Shown: positions 7,955 to 18,256 of the stretch, piece after piece
Numbering within the stretch: the first letter of the stretch is position 1
Layout of the letters: the number at the start of each line of letters is the position of its first letter
From: Leptospiraceae bacterium
GTDB taxonomy: Bacteria; Spirochaetota; Leptospiria; Leptospirales; Leptospiraceae
NCBI GenBank assembly: GCA_947458405.1
Contig: CANGZW010000004.1
Coordinates: 1-64,000 of the forward strand
Direction: 5' to 3'
DNA length: 64,000 nucleotides
Program-made: the position numbers and the translations under genes
The notes under the pieces: generated by a model
What the model was told of the DNA's origin: nothing
Databases searched by the model: none
Seen by the model: the letters and a program-made list of their open reading frames with translations, nothing else

Positions 7955-9469
7955 TTAATTAGCATGTTTTCTGATTTTTATAGAGATAATGATCCCAACT
8001 GCCATCATTGACATAATTAAGTGCGATCCACCATAACTTACGAATGAGAGAGGGAGTCCTGTTACTGGAAGTAGACCTAAAACTATCCCTAAGTTTATGA
8101 ACATATGAAAAAATATTAATGCAACAATCCCTGCCGCAAGCAAAGATCCGAATTTATCTTTACTTTCAAAACTTACCTGTAGTCCACGAAGTGGAATTGC
8201 TAATAATATAAAAATTAAAAAGACCGATCCGACAAATCCCGTCTGTTCTGCCCATGAAGCAAAAATAAAGTCTGTACTACTTTCAGGTACGTGAGGAACT
8301 CTTCCTTCTGTCATTTCTCCATAGGTAAGACCTTTCCCTAAAAATCTTCCTGATCCAATGGCGGGCTTTGAGGCTCGTAATTGATACCCAGCTCCCTGCT
8401 TAAATTGATCCGGGTTAATAAAAGCTGTAAGACGTACTACTTGATTTTCTCGAAAAGGTATATATTTAATTACAAGAGAAGCAAAAATAATACTCAAGCC
8501 TAATACTCCCAAACTAATGTAGTACTGTCTGAATTGATCCCGACCCCTTGCAAAACGAATAACTAATAATATCAGACTTATAGAGATAAAAATTGCTCCC
8601 AATCCTAACATGATTGGTTCATTCATAAATATTTGGAAAAAAAAGTTTGTATTTTCTTCCATAGTTTGATCAACTGCTTCCTGAAGAATTAGAAGAGATT
8701 TTTCGGTAGGAGGATCAATTTGTATATTTCCTACAATAACTGCTTTTTTCTTTAATATTAACCAAATTTTACCCTGAACTTTGTTTACTAAACTAACTAA
8801 TTCTGAATTGTTTATTTTATTTAGTTGATCAATTAATGGCTGTGTGAGGGTTAGTTTAGTAAACTCGACATACATAGGTATTGCAAGTGAGATAAATCCT
8901 AATGTGATTAACGAGCTAATGTGAAGGATATCAGCTCCACCCAAAAATAAAATTGCTAAAAGTATAGGTAAGAAAGATACTGCTGTTCCAAAATCAGGTT
9001 GTAATATGATTAAAATCATAGGTATAATCACTATTATAAATGGAATGATTAGTACTGAAATATTTTTAACTTCTCTTTCTCGAATTACAAGATATTGACC
9101 AAGAAGTATCACAGTTGATAATTTTGCAATCTCACTAGTCTGAATTTGAACAGAACCGAATTTTAACCATGATCTTGCACCTCTACCTGAAGGTAAATAG
9201 CCAATACCGGGGACTAAAGTTAGGACTAGTAATACTATCGAAAAAAGATAAATAGGGAGAGCATAGGAGCCCAATAATTGATAATTTACTCTTGTCATAA
9301 GTATCATAGTAATCATACCTATAAAAAAATAAATTAGTTGTCTCCACCACTTTCCAGGCCCATCTAGTACATTATATTCTTGAGTATAAAGAGTTATTAT
9401 ACCACAACTCACTGCAATAATTACACAAAAGATTAGAATGTAATCCAATTTTTCTAATCTTTTTTCCAT
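7955..9469 (-). CDS. rodA: Rod-shape SEDS glycosyltransferase RodA with a central insertion
   Basis: SEDS-family peptidoglycan polymerase that works with PBP2 in cell elongation. It is a polytopic membrane protein with the family signatures [29 protein letters not shown] and [18 protein letters not shown], the last including the catalytic Asp region. At 504 residues it is clearly longer than typical RodA (about 370-420). The excess is roughly residues 200-285, a polar region with [23 protein letters not shown] and [11 protein letters not shown] between membrane segments. The ATG overlaps the mrdA stop as TAATG. Confidence 0.95.
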   Translation of the reverse strand: MEKRLEKLDYILIFCVIIAVSCGIITLYTQEYNVLDGPGKWWRQLIYFFIGMITMILMTRVNYQLLGSYALPIYLFSIVLLVLTLVPGIGYLPSGRGARSWLKFGSVQIQTSEIAKLSTVILLGQYLVIREREVKNISVLIIPFIIVIIPMILIILQPDFGTAVSFLPILLAILFLGGADILHISSLITLGFISLAIPMYVEFTKLTLTQPLIDQLNKINNSELVSLVNKVQGKIWLILKKKAVIVGNIQIDPPTEKSLLILQEAVDQTMEENTNFFFQIFMNEPIMLGLGAIFISISLILLVIRFARGRDQFRQYYISLGVLGLSIIFASLVIKYIPFRENQVVRLTAFINPDQFKQGAGYQLRASKPAIGSGRFLGKGLTYGEMTEGRVPHVPESSTDFIFASWAEQTGFVGSVFLIFILLAIPLRGLQVSFESKDKFGSLLAAGIVALIFFHMFINLGIVLGLLPVTGLPLSFVSYGGSHLIMSMMAVGIIISIKIRKHAN

Positions 9470-11451
9470 TAAGGTGATACCTCTTCATCCGCATCTGTAT
9501 CTGTACTATCATCTTCCTGAATCAATGGAATTTCTTCATCCATTTTTGAGCCTAACTCTAATTTTTCTCTACGGATAAATGATCCCGGAGGAAAAGCCGC
9601 CTTAAAAACTTCCCTTGCAATTGGACCCGCGCCCACAGCACCTCCAACTCCATGCTCCACAAAAACTCCAACAATAATCTGCTCTTCTGCAGGAGCTCCA
9701 TAGGGTGCATATCCAATAAACCATGCATGGTTTGAAGAAGATTGTCCTCTTCTTTTTGTTTGAGCTGTTCCCGTTTTACCAGCAATTTCAGGTAAGTCAG
9801 GTTGATTTAATAATCTGGAAGCTGTCCCTGTTTTCGCAACAGCTCGCAATCCTTGATTTAATGCTTCTAAAGTAGATGCTTTGATAGGTATGTCTCGTAG
9901 TACTTTCGGAACAGTACGATACACTACTGAATTATCTAGAGGATTCCTCATTTCTCCCAATAGATATGGCTGATAAACCTTACCATTATTTGCTATTGCC
10001 ATGTAAAACAAAGTCATTGCTATAGGAGTTACAGTTATATATCCCTGCCCAATTGAGAGATTTACTGTATCACCGTCATACCATTTATTACCATAAGATC
10101 TTTTTTTCCATTCATTGCTAGGAACAAACCCTTCAATTTCACCGGGCAGATCAATATTTGTTCTCTTATCTAAACCGAATAATCTTGCGTAGTACAATAT
10201 TGCCTCAGAACCTAATTTATATCCTAAATTATAAAAATAAACTGAGCAAGATTTTTCGAGAGCATGAATTAAATCATTATTCCCATGTCCTTTTTTATCC
10301 CAACAAAGAAATTCCTGATCGGGAACACCGGCAAATGAGCTTTTTAAATAAAAACGACTATTACACATAAACATATTAGATGCCAAATAATTTATCTTGT
10401 GTTCACTTTCAAGAGCGGCTAAACCAACCAATGTTTTAAAAGTAGATGCAGGAGGAAATTTTGATTGAAGTGCCATATTCAAGAATCCCTTGCTCTTCTT
10501 GATTCTATTGAAATGTTCCTGTCTTTTCTGTTTATTTTTACCAGAAAGTGTATTGGGATCAAAACTAGGATTAGAAGCAAGGGCAACTACTTCTCCAGTT
10601 GCAGGTCGTATTGCAATTACTGTTCCCCTAAAATCCTTAAGTGCATTGTATGCTGCAAATTGAATTTTCTTATCAATAGTTAGGATTAGATTATTTCCCA
10701 TCCTAGCATGTTCGATTATTCTTTCTTCTTCAATATTGCCATCAGAGTTTCTCTTTTGAATTCGAAATCCATCAGAACCTCGCAAATGTTGGTCGTATTG
10801 TAACTCTAATCCACTTTTTCCCAAGAGCTGATATGACTTTATTTCTCTATTTTTTAAATCATTGGTACTAGGAAGACCCACGTAGCCTGTTACATGGGCC
10901 AAGGCTGGTCCCATGTGATAAATTCTTCTAGGAGTAGGAATGAAATTTATAAATCTTCCAATATCATCAAATAAAATAATACGCTCATGTTGTTCTGATG
11001 TAACACCCTGAAGCAAAATAATTGGCGTCTTTGACTTAATTTTTTTTGAAAATTTAGGTTCAACTATCTCACTTTCGTAGTACGCTTTTGGAATTGAGAG
11101 TCTTTTGTAGAACTTTATAATAAACTCTCTAATATCGTCAGGTTTATTTTTAAACAAGGAAGTGTTGACCACAACATCTAAAGATTGATTATTCGAAATT
11201 AGGGGTTGTGAATCTTCTGGTGTTTTAAAATTTCTATCAAACACTAATCCTCTAGAGGCAGGTAATGACTCACTTCTTCTAACGAACATTTCAGCTTTTC
11301 TTGAATTTTCAGCACCATAAATAATTTGTAAGTTGAAAAGTTGAAATATAAAAATGATCAAAGCCATCACTATTAGCCCAGAAAAGAAGTACAAACGAAG
11401 GCGAAAACTTCTCTCTAGTTTATACTCTATCGATGAAACTGACCTTCCCAT
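9469..11451 (-). CDS. mrdA: Penicillin-binding protein 2 (peptidoglycan transpeptidase MrdA)
   Basis: Class B PBP, the transpeptidase partner of RodA in lateral wall synthesis. One N-terminal membrane helix (about residues 19-42) is followed by the dimerisation domain and the transpeptidase domain. Catalytic motif SxxK is S336-T-F-K339; KTG is K559-T-G561 in IAGKTGTAQ. The SxN-type motif reads S401-C-S403 in KSCSVYFYN, where Asn or Asp is usual at the third position. The C-terminal tail is acidic ([15 protein letters not shown]). The 660-residue length is normal. Its stop and start overlap neighbours as TAATG on both sides. Confidence 0.96.
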   Translation of the reverse strand: MGRSVSSIEYKLERSFRLRLYFFSGLIVMALIIFIFQLFNLQIIYGAENSRKAEMFVRRSESLPASRGLVFDRNFKTPEDSQPLISNNQSLDVVVNTSLFKNKPDDIREFIIKFYKRLSIPKAYYESEIVEPKFSKKIKSKTPIILLQGVTSEQHERIILFDDIGRFINFIPTPRRIYHMGPALAHVTGYVGLPSTNDLKNREIKSYQLLGKSGLELQYDQHLRGSDGFRIQKRNSDGNIEEERIIEHARMGNNLILTIDKKIQFAAYNALKDFRGTVIAIRPATGEVVALASNPSFDPNTLSGKNKQKRQEHFNRIKKSKGFLNMALQSKFPPASTFKTLVGLAALESEHKINYLASNMFMCNSRFYLKSSFAGVPDQEFLCWDKKGHGNNDLIHALEKSCSVYFYNLGYKLGSEAILYYARLFGLDKRTNIDLPGEIEGFVPSNEWKKRSYGNKWYDGDTVNLSIGQGYITVTPIAMTLFYMAIANNGKVYQPYLLGEMRNPLDNSVVYRTVPKVLRDIPIKASTLEALNQGLRAVAKTGTASRLLNQPDLPEIAGKTGTAQTKRRGQSSSNHAWFIGYAPYGAPAEEQIIVGVFVEHGVGGAVGAGPIAREVFKAAFPPGSFIRREKLELGSKMDEEIPLIQEDDSTDTDADEEVSP

Positions 11452-11966
11452 TATCTCAATCCCTCTGAAGACTGTAGCTTATACGTCCATGATAGTACAA
11501 AAAAAGTCAATGGAGCTAATACAGCGTTATAAATAGAACAAATTAAAAGTGAATAATTTAAATTCGAATAAAAAAAGAAACTAAATAATGTATAAGTAAA
11601 TGCTCTCATTAATATTGTAATACCAAAAGCATATACTGTGATAGAAATATAATTTTCATTATAAAAAGATCTTCCAAATTTTCCCAATAAATACCCAACT
11701 ATTGAAAAACTTAAAGAGTGAACACCTATCTTGTAGTAAATTTTACCACCTGCTCCCTCTTCTCCCCCTAAACCAGCATCTGAGAGTATACCCCCAATAA
11801 ACCCAACCCAAAGCCCGGCCATCTCTCCCTTTCTTAAAGAAAAAAATACAACAAGGAGAATCATAAAGTCAGGTTTAATTTCAGGACCAAAGTCAAAAAG
11901 ATTTGATCCATTTAAAATATGGGCTAAAATAATTCCTGAAAGTATTACAATCTTTTCAAATATCAT
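11451..11966 (-). CDS. mreD: Rod shape-determining membrane protein MreD
   Basis: A 171-residue hydrophobic protein with about five or six membrane segments, lying between mreC and mrdA as MreD does in many bacteria. The family is poorly conserved, so identification rests on length, hydropathy ([35 protein letters not shown] is the family-like N-terminal part, with Lys-Pro-Asp) and strict gene order. It overlaps mreC by 4 bases (ATGA) and mrdA by 1 base (TAATG). Confidence 0.9.
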   Translation of the reverse strand: MIFEKIVILSGIILAHILNGSNLFDFGPEIKPDFMILLVVFFSLRKGEMAGLWVGFIGGILSDAGLGGEEGAGGKIYYKIGVHSLSFSIVGYLLGKFGRSFYNENYISITVYAFGITILMRAFTYTLFSFFFYSNLNYSLLICSIYNAVLAPLTFFVLSWTYKLQSSEGLR

Positions 11967-13153
11967 TGGTTCCCATCTATCTTTCGAATCATTTCTTCCT
12001 CTTCCTCATCTACAATAGGTATTTTTTTCTTAGGCTCAGGTTTCTTAATTACAGGAGGAGGGATTTGTTTTTTTATATTTTCCCTGTTATTCACATCTAA
12101 TGGTTTGGGTGTAACAGTAGCCGATTTTAAATCTTTACTCCCGGACTTTCCTGGATCAGGCTCTTCACCCGGGAAATTCAGTTCCCCATAGAAAGGATTT
12201 TCAATAGTAATGTTTTTCTCCTCAGGCCAATCTTCTACCCACTTGTCTGGTAATTTTTTAATAATTGTAACAAATTGAAGTTCATCAAACTTAACATAAG
12301 GTTTAACAAAGGCAGTTTTAAACGAACCCGCACGAGGTCCTTCTTCTACAATGATTCCAATGGGAAGCCCGGCAGGAAATACACCACCACCATTAGAAGA
12401 ATAAACCTCTCTTCCTGCGATACCTACTTTTTCTAAACCATGTTCATCAGGAATCATAGGTCCAATTTGGGTGTAGAGTTTTGGATTAATAATTACTCCC
12501 GAATCAAGAAAGTTTAAAATTACATAAGTTCCCCTACCGGAATTACCCGAAAGAATCGCCCAGAGACTTCCTCCCTCTACCTGAACACCCATATTAAAAT
12601 TTGAATTAATGATAGGTTGTACTACAGCAGAAGATGAATTGGAAGCAATTACCTTTCCTACTATCGCAGGGATCAATTCTCCAGATTCATTGACTGCCCT
12701 AGAAATTACAGGCATAAATGGATATATCTTATCCGATTTTCCTTTATTGATGACTATAGTTCTGTAGATTGAGTTTAAACGAACAGAGAGAACTTCTGCT
12801 CTAACTGTGGGATAATTGCTATTAGGTTGAAATTCAAGCTCTTTACGGAGAGACTGATTCTCATTCTGGAGGATTTTTATATCATGGGAATAAACTTTGT
12901 ATTCATCGACTAATTTTGCATAAGAATCTCTTTCTTTACGGAGAACTTCATTTGACTGAAATCTTTGGTATAATCCAGAAAACATACCCCCTGCTGAATC
13001 AACAGAAGATGTAATAACATCTACTGCTTTTTGGGAACTAGCAACTGTCCTTACGACTAGATTACTGTTCCAAAAGAGAGATACAATAGAAAAACCTATG
13101 CAAAAAAATAAAGAAAGGATTTCACTTAGTTGTTGGATTCTATCCCATAGCAT
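11963..13153 (-). CDS. mreC: Rod shape-determining protein MreC with extended C-terminal tail
   Basis: MreC is a bitopic protein that links the MreB cytoskeleton to the PBP2-RodA enzymes in the periplasm. An N-terminal membrane helix (about residues 12-30) is followed by a coiled coil (about 70-110) and the double beta-barrel domain containing PVISRAVNESGELIPAIVGKVI and GNSGRGTYV. The final ~80 residues are a low-complexity tail rich in Pro, Lys and Glu, ending in an acidic run; this makes the protein (396 residues) longer than many MreC proteins. It follows mreB by 13 bases and overlaps mreD by 4. Confidence 0.95.
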   Translation of the reverse strand: MLWDRIQQLSEILSLFFCIGFSIVSLFWNSNLVVRTVASSQKAVDVITSSVDSAGGMFSGLYQRFQSNEVLRKERDSYAKLVDEYKVYSHDIKILQNENQSLRKELEFQPNSNYPTVRAEVLSVRLNSIYRTIVINKGKSDKIYPFMPVISRAVNESGELIPAIVGKVIASNSSSAVVQPIINSNFNMGVQVEGGSLWAILSGNSGRGTYVILNFLDSGVIINPKLYTQIGPMIPDEHGLEKVGIAGREVYSSNGGGVFPAGLPIGIIVEEGPRAGSFKTAFVKPYVKFDELQFVTIIKKLPDKWVEDWPEEKNITIENPFYGELNFPGEEPDPGKSGSKDLKSATVTPKPLDVNNRENIKKQIPPPVIKKPEPKKKIPIVDEEEEEMIRKIDGNQ

Positions 13154-13166
13154 CTAATTCTATGGC

Positions 13167-14189
13167 TTATGCAACACCGCGCTTAATATACTTCAGTTCA
13201 TCTAAGTACTTTCCAGTACCTAAAACAACGCATGTTAGAGGGTTTTCGGCTCTAAAAACGGGAACACCCGTCTCTCGAGATATATAGGTTTCCAAACCTC
13301 GTAATAAGCATCCACCACCTGTTAAAATAATACCTCTTTCTACAATATCAGCAGATAATTCAGGGGGAGTTTTTTCTAATACTCGCTTGATTCCATCTAG
13401 AATTTGATCAATAGGCTCCTTTAAAGCTTTTCGAATCTCTGTACTTTCCAATTCTAGAGTTCTGGGCAATCCTGAGATAGCATCCCTTCCTTTGACTTCC
13501 ATGGTATCGACTCGCTTATCCATATAAGCATTTCCAATTGTAAGTTTAATATCTTCTGCAGTTCGGTCCCCAATTACTAGATTGTACTGGTTTCTAAGAT
13601 GCTTGACAATAGCTTCATCAAATTCATCCCCACCCGTACGAATGGATTCGGCAATAACCATACCGCCTAAGGATATAACTGCAATCTCTGTGGTTCCCCC
13701 ACCTATATCCACAATCATATTACCAGCTGGTTCATGTATGGGAATATTAGCCCCGATGGCGGCGGCTAAGGCTTCTTCAATTAAGAATATTTCTCTGGCA
13801 CCAGCTTGCTCAGCTGATTCCCTAACAGCTCTTCGCTCTACCTCTGTTATTCCAGAGGGTACTCCAATCACTATTCTTGGTTTTACAAAAGTTGTCCTAT
13901 TATGAACTTTTGCTATAAAATAACGAATCATCTTTTCAACAGTTTCAAAATCAGCGATAACCCCATCTTTCATAGGGCGAATGGCTACTATGTCACCTGG
14001 AGTTCTTCCAAGCATCCTCTTTGCCTCTTGACCAACTGCTAGTACTTTGCCTGTTGAGGCTTGCACAGCTACCACTGACGGCTCAGAAAGAACAATTCCC
14101 TGTCCTTTTACATGGACAAGGGTATTTGCTGTTCCTAAGTCGATACCCATATCATTAGAAAAAAATGCATATAAATTATCAAAAATCAT
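13167..14189 (-). CDS. mreB: Rod shape-determining actin-like protein MreB
   Basis: Actin-fold ATPase that forms membrane-bound filaments directing wall synthesis. Phosphate-1 motif [12 protein letters not shown] is at residues ~14-25 and phosphate-2 is [19 protein letters not shown]; the adenosine motif [12 protein letters not shown] is near the C-terminus. The 340-residue length is standard. It is the first gene of the six-gene operon mreB-mreC-mreD-mrdA-rodA-unknown. Just upstream on the minus strand a TATAAA-like -10 lies near 14203-14208 but I see no good -35. Confidence 0.97.
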   Translation of the reverse strand: MIFDNLYAFFSNDMGIDLGTANTLVHVKGQGIVLSEPSVVAVQASTGKVLAVGQEAKRMLGRTPGDIVAIRPMKDGVIADFETVEKMIRYFIAKVHNRTTFVKPRIVIGVPSGITEVERRAVRESAEQAGAREIFLIEEALAAAIGANIPIHEPAGNMIVDIGGGTTEIAVISLGGMVIAESIRTGGDEFDEAIVKHLRNQYNLVIGDRTAEDIKLTIGNAYMDKRVDTMEVKGRDAISGLPRTLELESTEIRKALKEPIDQILDGIKRVLEKTPPELSADIVERGIILTGGGCLLRGLETYISRETGVPVFRAENPLTCVVLGTGKYLDELKYIKRGVA

Positions 14190-14908
14190 GCCACAATAGC
14201 CCTAAGTTTATAAAAACGATTCATTTACCAAACCTTTTTTCCAGACATACATTTTAACAACTCAACCGGAAGGAATTTTTGCTTTGTTAAGTAGCAGAAT
14301 TTTTCAAACTCGGGAATTTGGATGGTACCCAATAAATCGAAAAAAAGGCTTCTTAAGGAATCAAATTTAATGTTTAAAATATGGTCAATGTTTTTTATTT
14401 TCATAAATTAAATTCACTCCTTTTAAAATACCTATCATTCCTTGAAAAAATTCTACTTTCTTACCACCAGTTTAATCTTCCTGCTTCTCTTTCTATTTAC
14501 GGTTCTTTATTGAATATCTTTTTATTTTCAAAAGAGTTGATATTTTTTTTAAATATAGAGATAAAGCCTGTACCCAAAACTCAGTTAAATAAATCCAATG
14601 GCTTTTTTGGAGTTTTAAGTTTTTTCTATTCCATGAAAAGTAGTTAATACCTACAATACAATCATCTTAGATTAAATCTATCCTTTTAAATAAAGTTTCG
14701 TTAACTTGAGAATGTATAAAATTTCTCATTATTTAATATTCTCGCTATTCCCTCATGTATAACTCTATTCTTCCTTAAAAGTTGATAGTTTTCCATTCTA
14801 TTCTAGCTTCAGAATTAAATTCCTAAATATTTTACGATTCTGTAACTTATACGTTTGGAATAAAACGAAATTATCTAAAAAGAAAGCAGAGAATTTCAAA
14901 ATAATCTT
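14190..14908. other. Long intergenic spacer upstream of mreB and downstream of the DUF115 gene
   Basis: This 719-base stretch holds no gene I can support. It is AT-rich with many stops in all frames. An 88-codon open frame on the plus strand (14381-14647) lacks a ribosome-binding site, is made of low-complexity hydrophobic residues, and resembles nothing known to me. The spacer should hold the mre operon promoter, near its 14190-14260 end, and the end of the DUF115 transcript. It might also contain remnants of a decayed gene or a small RNA, but nothing in the sequence points to either. Confidence 0.5.
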
Positions 14909-16275
14909 TTACAGAAGACTATTGAGATATCTTTTAATTAATTTTGTTTGTACTTCAATTTCCGCACTTAACTGATTTATGATATTTTCTTGATTTATAA
15001 TTTTAAAAAAATATTTTAAATCTTTTTTTAATACCATACTTTTTTTAATTTTAAAATTAGAATTAAATGAAGGATTTACTTCTTTAAAATTTTTATAATT
15101 ATATTTACTATTCTTTAAATTATCCCTAGCTATTTGATTTTTATTTGAAATTTTAGATTTATAATTTCCGGGAGAGTACATCTCCATTGTTTTTGTTCGA
15201 TATAATTGTGATAAAATATAAGACTCGTACCCCGTTGCTCTGCAATGAGACTTACTATTAAATGATGAAAATGAAATACCACTAAAACCAAAATCTAAAA
15301 TATCCATACTCTCGGCAATTGACAATGCCATTCCTGAAATATTTAAACTAGAGTTTTTTAAAATCATAAATTCCTGTAAATAATTTGATAATAATTGATC
15401 AAAGGGATAGGAAGTGAAAATTAAATAAATTGGATTTTTTCTAAGAAATATCTCTTTATTTCCCCCTAACCAAGTAAATATAGGAATATCTTGAGGGAAA
15501 TCACTTCTAAAATGATATGCAGTTCCACGACCTGAATCTATACTTAAAATTGCATCTGGTACTACATTATTTTTGTATAAAAAATAAGAAGAAGTATCAG
15601 AAGCCAATAGAAAATAATCATTTCTTTTTTGCTTTAATTCCATTATTTCTTCTTCAAGAATTGGAGAAGCACCAATAAAAATCATGGATGTATTTTTCCA
15701 GTCTAAGGAATCCTTACTTAACAAATATGTATTGGGTCTATTGGTGATATTTTTTAAATTAAATATATAATTATTGATCCAAATTTTGCTGAAATACGTC
15801 TTTGTAAAATTATTGACAGTTTTATTATCTTTTTGAATATTCTTTTTAAAATTAGAAATTAAATTTGAATACTTTTTTCCGTAAAAAGGTAATACGATTA
15901 AACTAAAGGAGGAAAATTTCCAATCATCAGGCGTATTACCATATATTATTTGAATTTTTGAGTTTAATTTTAAAAATAGATTTATAGACGAAGAAATTTT
16001 TTTTTTAATTCGGAATCAAAGGCAAGACTAGATTCAGGCTCAAATATATAAATTTCATTGGCGATATACTCGGGATATCGCAGAAGAGAATCCAAGAAGT
16101 AACCTGCTCCCAAACCAAAAACCACCATAGGGTATTTTACTATATCTTTAGATAGAGAAGTTAGTAGTCTATCAGACTCTTTGTTAGGATCAAACTGTGA
16201 GTGTATAAAAAAACCGGTAGATGTATCTTTATAATTTAAAGAACCATCTCTACCGGTTATTCTTTGTAGAGCCAT
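14909..16275 (-). pseudogene. DUF115/MptE-like motility-associated glycosylation protein, split by a frameshift at an A10 tract
   Basis: The first part (16275 down to a stop near 15982) reads VVFGLGAGYFLDSLL...IYIFEPE and the second continues in another frame to 14909 with GASPILEEEI, NDYFLLASDTSSYFLY, VPDAILSIDSGRGTAYHF and HCRATGYESYI. These fit the DUF115/6-hydroxymethylpterin-diphosphokinase-like family that includes Maf flagellin glycosylation proteins. The frames meet at ten A residues on the coding strand (T run at 15997-16006). One extra A would join them into a 455-residue protein, and no stop occurs between the tract and the end in the second frame. Options are phase variation, transcriptional or ribosomal slippage, a real mutation or a sequencing error. 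The gene lies 12 bases after the omega-like gene. Confidence 0.8.
15997..16006 (-). repeat. A10 homopolymer (coding strand) at the DUF115 frameshift
   Basis: Ten consecutive T on the plus strand, A on the coding strand, inside the codons for ELKKK. The upstream frame stops 12 residues into the following sequence... the stop codon lies near 15982, whereas the +1-base frame is open for 360 further codons. Homopolymers of this length are prone to slippage during replication, transcription and sequencing. Confidence 0.85.
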
Positions 16276-16287
16276 GAAATGAATTAA

Positions 16288-16761
16288 TTAAGCTTCTTCC
16301 TCGGTAGAATCTTCAGACTCGTCTGCCTCATCTTCAAATTCATCATCTTCATAGTCTGCATCATCATCCATTTCTTCATCAAAACCATCTTCACCGGCAA
16401 CAGTGATAGGCTTGGGTTCGTCTTCAGGAATATATTCCTCTTCTAGATCTTCTTCTGCCATTGGAGCATTTGCATTGTTGAAGAGTCCTCTCTGCTTATA
16501 AGGAGCATCTGACATACCTGCTTCTTGCATTAATTTTCTTCTTTCCTCAATAGAGAAATAATCATATTTTACCAAGCCGTCAGCGAGAGCATGTAAAGCC
16601 TGAACTGCAGGCTTTCTTGTTTTCATTTTTTTAGGCATGGAATTAATTCTATCTATCTTATCGAGAACAGCAAATCCCGCAGAAGTGATCTCATATTTTT
16701 TATACCTGGCTAATTCTACAACCTTAAGCACATCAAATTCATTGTTTTGGTTTGTTGACAT
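16288..16761 (-). CDS. RNA polymerase omega-like protein with acidic C-terminal tail
   Basis: Residues ~10-80 (ELARYKKYEITSAGFAVLDKI, then KTRKPAVQALHALADGLVKYDYF) resemble the omega subunit pattern of a YE(I/L)V...A..RA segment followed by KPxxxALxELAxGKV. The last ~55 residues are almost wholly Asp/Glu (EEDLEEEYIPEDEPKP to ESEDSTEEEA). Omega stabilises RNA polymerase assembly around beta-prime. I chose the ATG at 16761; an upstream in-frame ATG at 16770 is only two bases from the AGGAG site, which is too close. If not omega, it is an uncharacterised acidic protein. It is followed closely by the DUF115 gene. Confidence 0.6.
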   Translation of the reverse strand: MSTNQNNEFDVLKVVELARYKKYEITSAGFAVLDKIDRINSMPKKMKTRKPAVQALHALADGLVKYDYFSIEERRKLMQEAGMSDAPYKQRGLFNNANAPMAEEDLEEEYIPEDEPKPITVAGEDGFDEEMDDDADYEDDEFEDEADESEDSTEEEA

Positions 16762-16973
16762 AAAAAACATAACTCCTGAAAATTAGATTTTACTGGGAAT
16801 CTTGGCTAACTTTGTACATGTGAGAGTAGCGAATACCATACTTCTTTGGAAAGGTTATGTGGCAAGTTGTTTTTAGATAAAGTTTTCTTTTCGAACATTG
16901 GTGAGGGAATCTTTAAATTTTTGTTCTTTACTTGCAGATAATCTTATTTTCTTCGAGATGGTAGATTAGAGAA

Positions 16974-17552
16974 ATGAAATCAAATATTCTAATTCTTCTG
17001 CTTATTTTAACTTCTTTGTTCAATTGCAGAACCAAAAGAGTTTCTAATTTTTACATAGATTCCTTTGCCGGAAAAGATTTGTTGGGCAAAGAAATTGAAT
17101 TTAGAGACCTAAACTTTCCCAGAGTTGCCATAAACGTTTATTCTCCGACCTGTATACCCTGTTTTAAGGAAATACCCACTTTAAATTACCTCCGAGAAGA
17201 AATGCTTAAGTCCCATCTAGGAGAGTTTTTTATGGTAGTTGACCCCTACTCAATCGTAGATAGTTCTGAAAATAAGTCGTTTGAAGAAGTTTACCCCCAA
17301 GCAGTTCAACTTATGCAAGAAGAAGTGATTAAGAGAAATATTACTCTTCCCGTAATAATAATGCGCCCCCCTTTCAAGGTTACACCCGGTGGTGGACTGA
17401 TTACAGGCACTCCAGAAACATTATTATTAAAAACAAATCCACTTATTTTGTACTACAATTTTATAGGAAGTATAAGTGAAAAAGAATCTATCGAAGCTAT
17501 TCAAAATGATTTGAAAGTTAAATTCTTCAAAAGAACGGTAGGAGGAATATAA
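16974..17552 (+). CDS. Thioredoxin-like lipoprotein (TlpA/redoxin type)
   Basis: A 192-residue protein with an N-terminal hydrophobic segment ending in a lipobox-like SLFNC (Cys18), so it is probably anchored on the periplasmic side of a membrane. The redox motif C-I-P-C occurs in VYSPTCIPCFKEIPTLNYL, the thioredoxin fold position, and a later TGTPETLLLKTNP supplies the cis-Pro region with a variant sequence. It likely reduces or exchanges thiols outside the cytoplasm; the substrate is unknown. The amidotransferase gene follows after one base, so they form an operon. Confidence 0.88.
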   Translation: MKSNILILLLILTSLFNCRTKRVSNFYIDSFAGKDLLGKEIEFRDLNFPRVAINVYSPTCIPCFKEIPTLNYLREEMLKSHLGEFFMVVDPYSIVDSSENKSFEEVYPQAVQLMQEEVIKRNITLPVIIMRPPFKVTPGGGLITGTPETLLLKTNPLILYYNFIGSISEKESIEAIQNDLKVKFFKRTVGGI

Positions 17553-17553
17553 T

Positions 17554-18240
17554 TTGAGAAGTCTAATTGTAAGATTTGAGGATTGTGAAGGACCAGGATT
17601 AATTGAACCAATACTTAGAGAGAAAGGATATAGTATCACATATCATGATGCCTATAAAGAAGAAGTGAGCCTTATTCCGGGATCTCATTTGTTTTTTGAT
17701 TTTTTTCTCTTTCTTGGGGGATCCAAGTCAGTTTATGACAATAAAGAGAATTTATTTTTTAAACCCTATATTCAATTGATAGAAAATATCCTTGATTCAA
17801 GCAATAAAAAGATCCTAGGGATTTGTCTGGGATCTCAACTCTTAGCAAAAGTCTTGGGTTCTGAGGTTTCTAAGGGTGAAAAAGGCGGTGAATTTGGATT
17901 TGGAAAAGTTACCATTCAAGAAGAGAATCATCCAATTTTCAAAGGAATAGAATCACGGGAAATATCTACCTTTCATTTCCACAATGATATTTTTACTCTT
18001 CCGAAATACGCAAAAATTTTATTGAAGAGTGAAAAATATGAAAATCAGATGTTTTCATACAAAGATATTGCCTTTGGGATACTCCCGCATTTTGAAGTGA
18101 CAACAGCAATGATTCATACATGGATGAATAAGTTTCCAATAATTAAAGATAATATCAATAATAAAGATTCTTTAAATATAAATATAGAAGCACAAAAATC
18201 CTCAGGAGAAATAATCCTGAGAAATATAATTTCCTTATAG
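17554..18240 (+). CDS. Class I glutamine amidotransferase-like protein (GMP synthase-type domain)
   Basis: A 228-residue protein with the class I nucleophile elbow GICLGSQ, an oxyanion-side [12 protein letters not shown] segment and a HFHND region typical of stand-alone GATase1 proteins related to GuaA. The catalytic His/Glu region reads GILPHFEVT, where GxQFHPE is usual; His and Glu are kept with the middle residue changed. The start is TTG at 17554, 8 bases after a GGAGGA site inside the end of the preceding gene. The acceptor substrate is unknown; it may be a glutamine-cleaving or gamma-glutamyl hydrolase-type enzyme. secA follows after 16 bases. Confidence 0.85.
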   Translation: MRSLIVRFEDCEGPGLIEPILREKGYSITYHDAYKEEVSLIPGSHLFFDFFLFLGGSKSVYDNKENLFFKPYIQLIENILDSSNKKILGICLGSQLLAKVLGSEVSKGEKGGEFGFGKVTIQEENHPIFKGIESREISTFHFHNDIFTLPKYAKILLKSEKYENQMFSYKDIAFGILPHFEVTTAMIHTWMNKFPIIKDNINNKDSLNINIEAQKSSGEIILRNIISL

Positions 18241-18256
18241 GAAGAAGGATACTCTT

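Noticed and set aside
13582..13905. Open frame antisense to mreB
   Set aside because: mreB is unambiguous; the antisense frame is a codon-usage shadow.
14381..14647. 88-codon open frame in the mreB upstream spacer
   Set aside because: No ribosome-binding site, low-complexity hydrophobic composition, and no supporting context.
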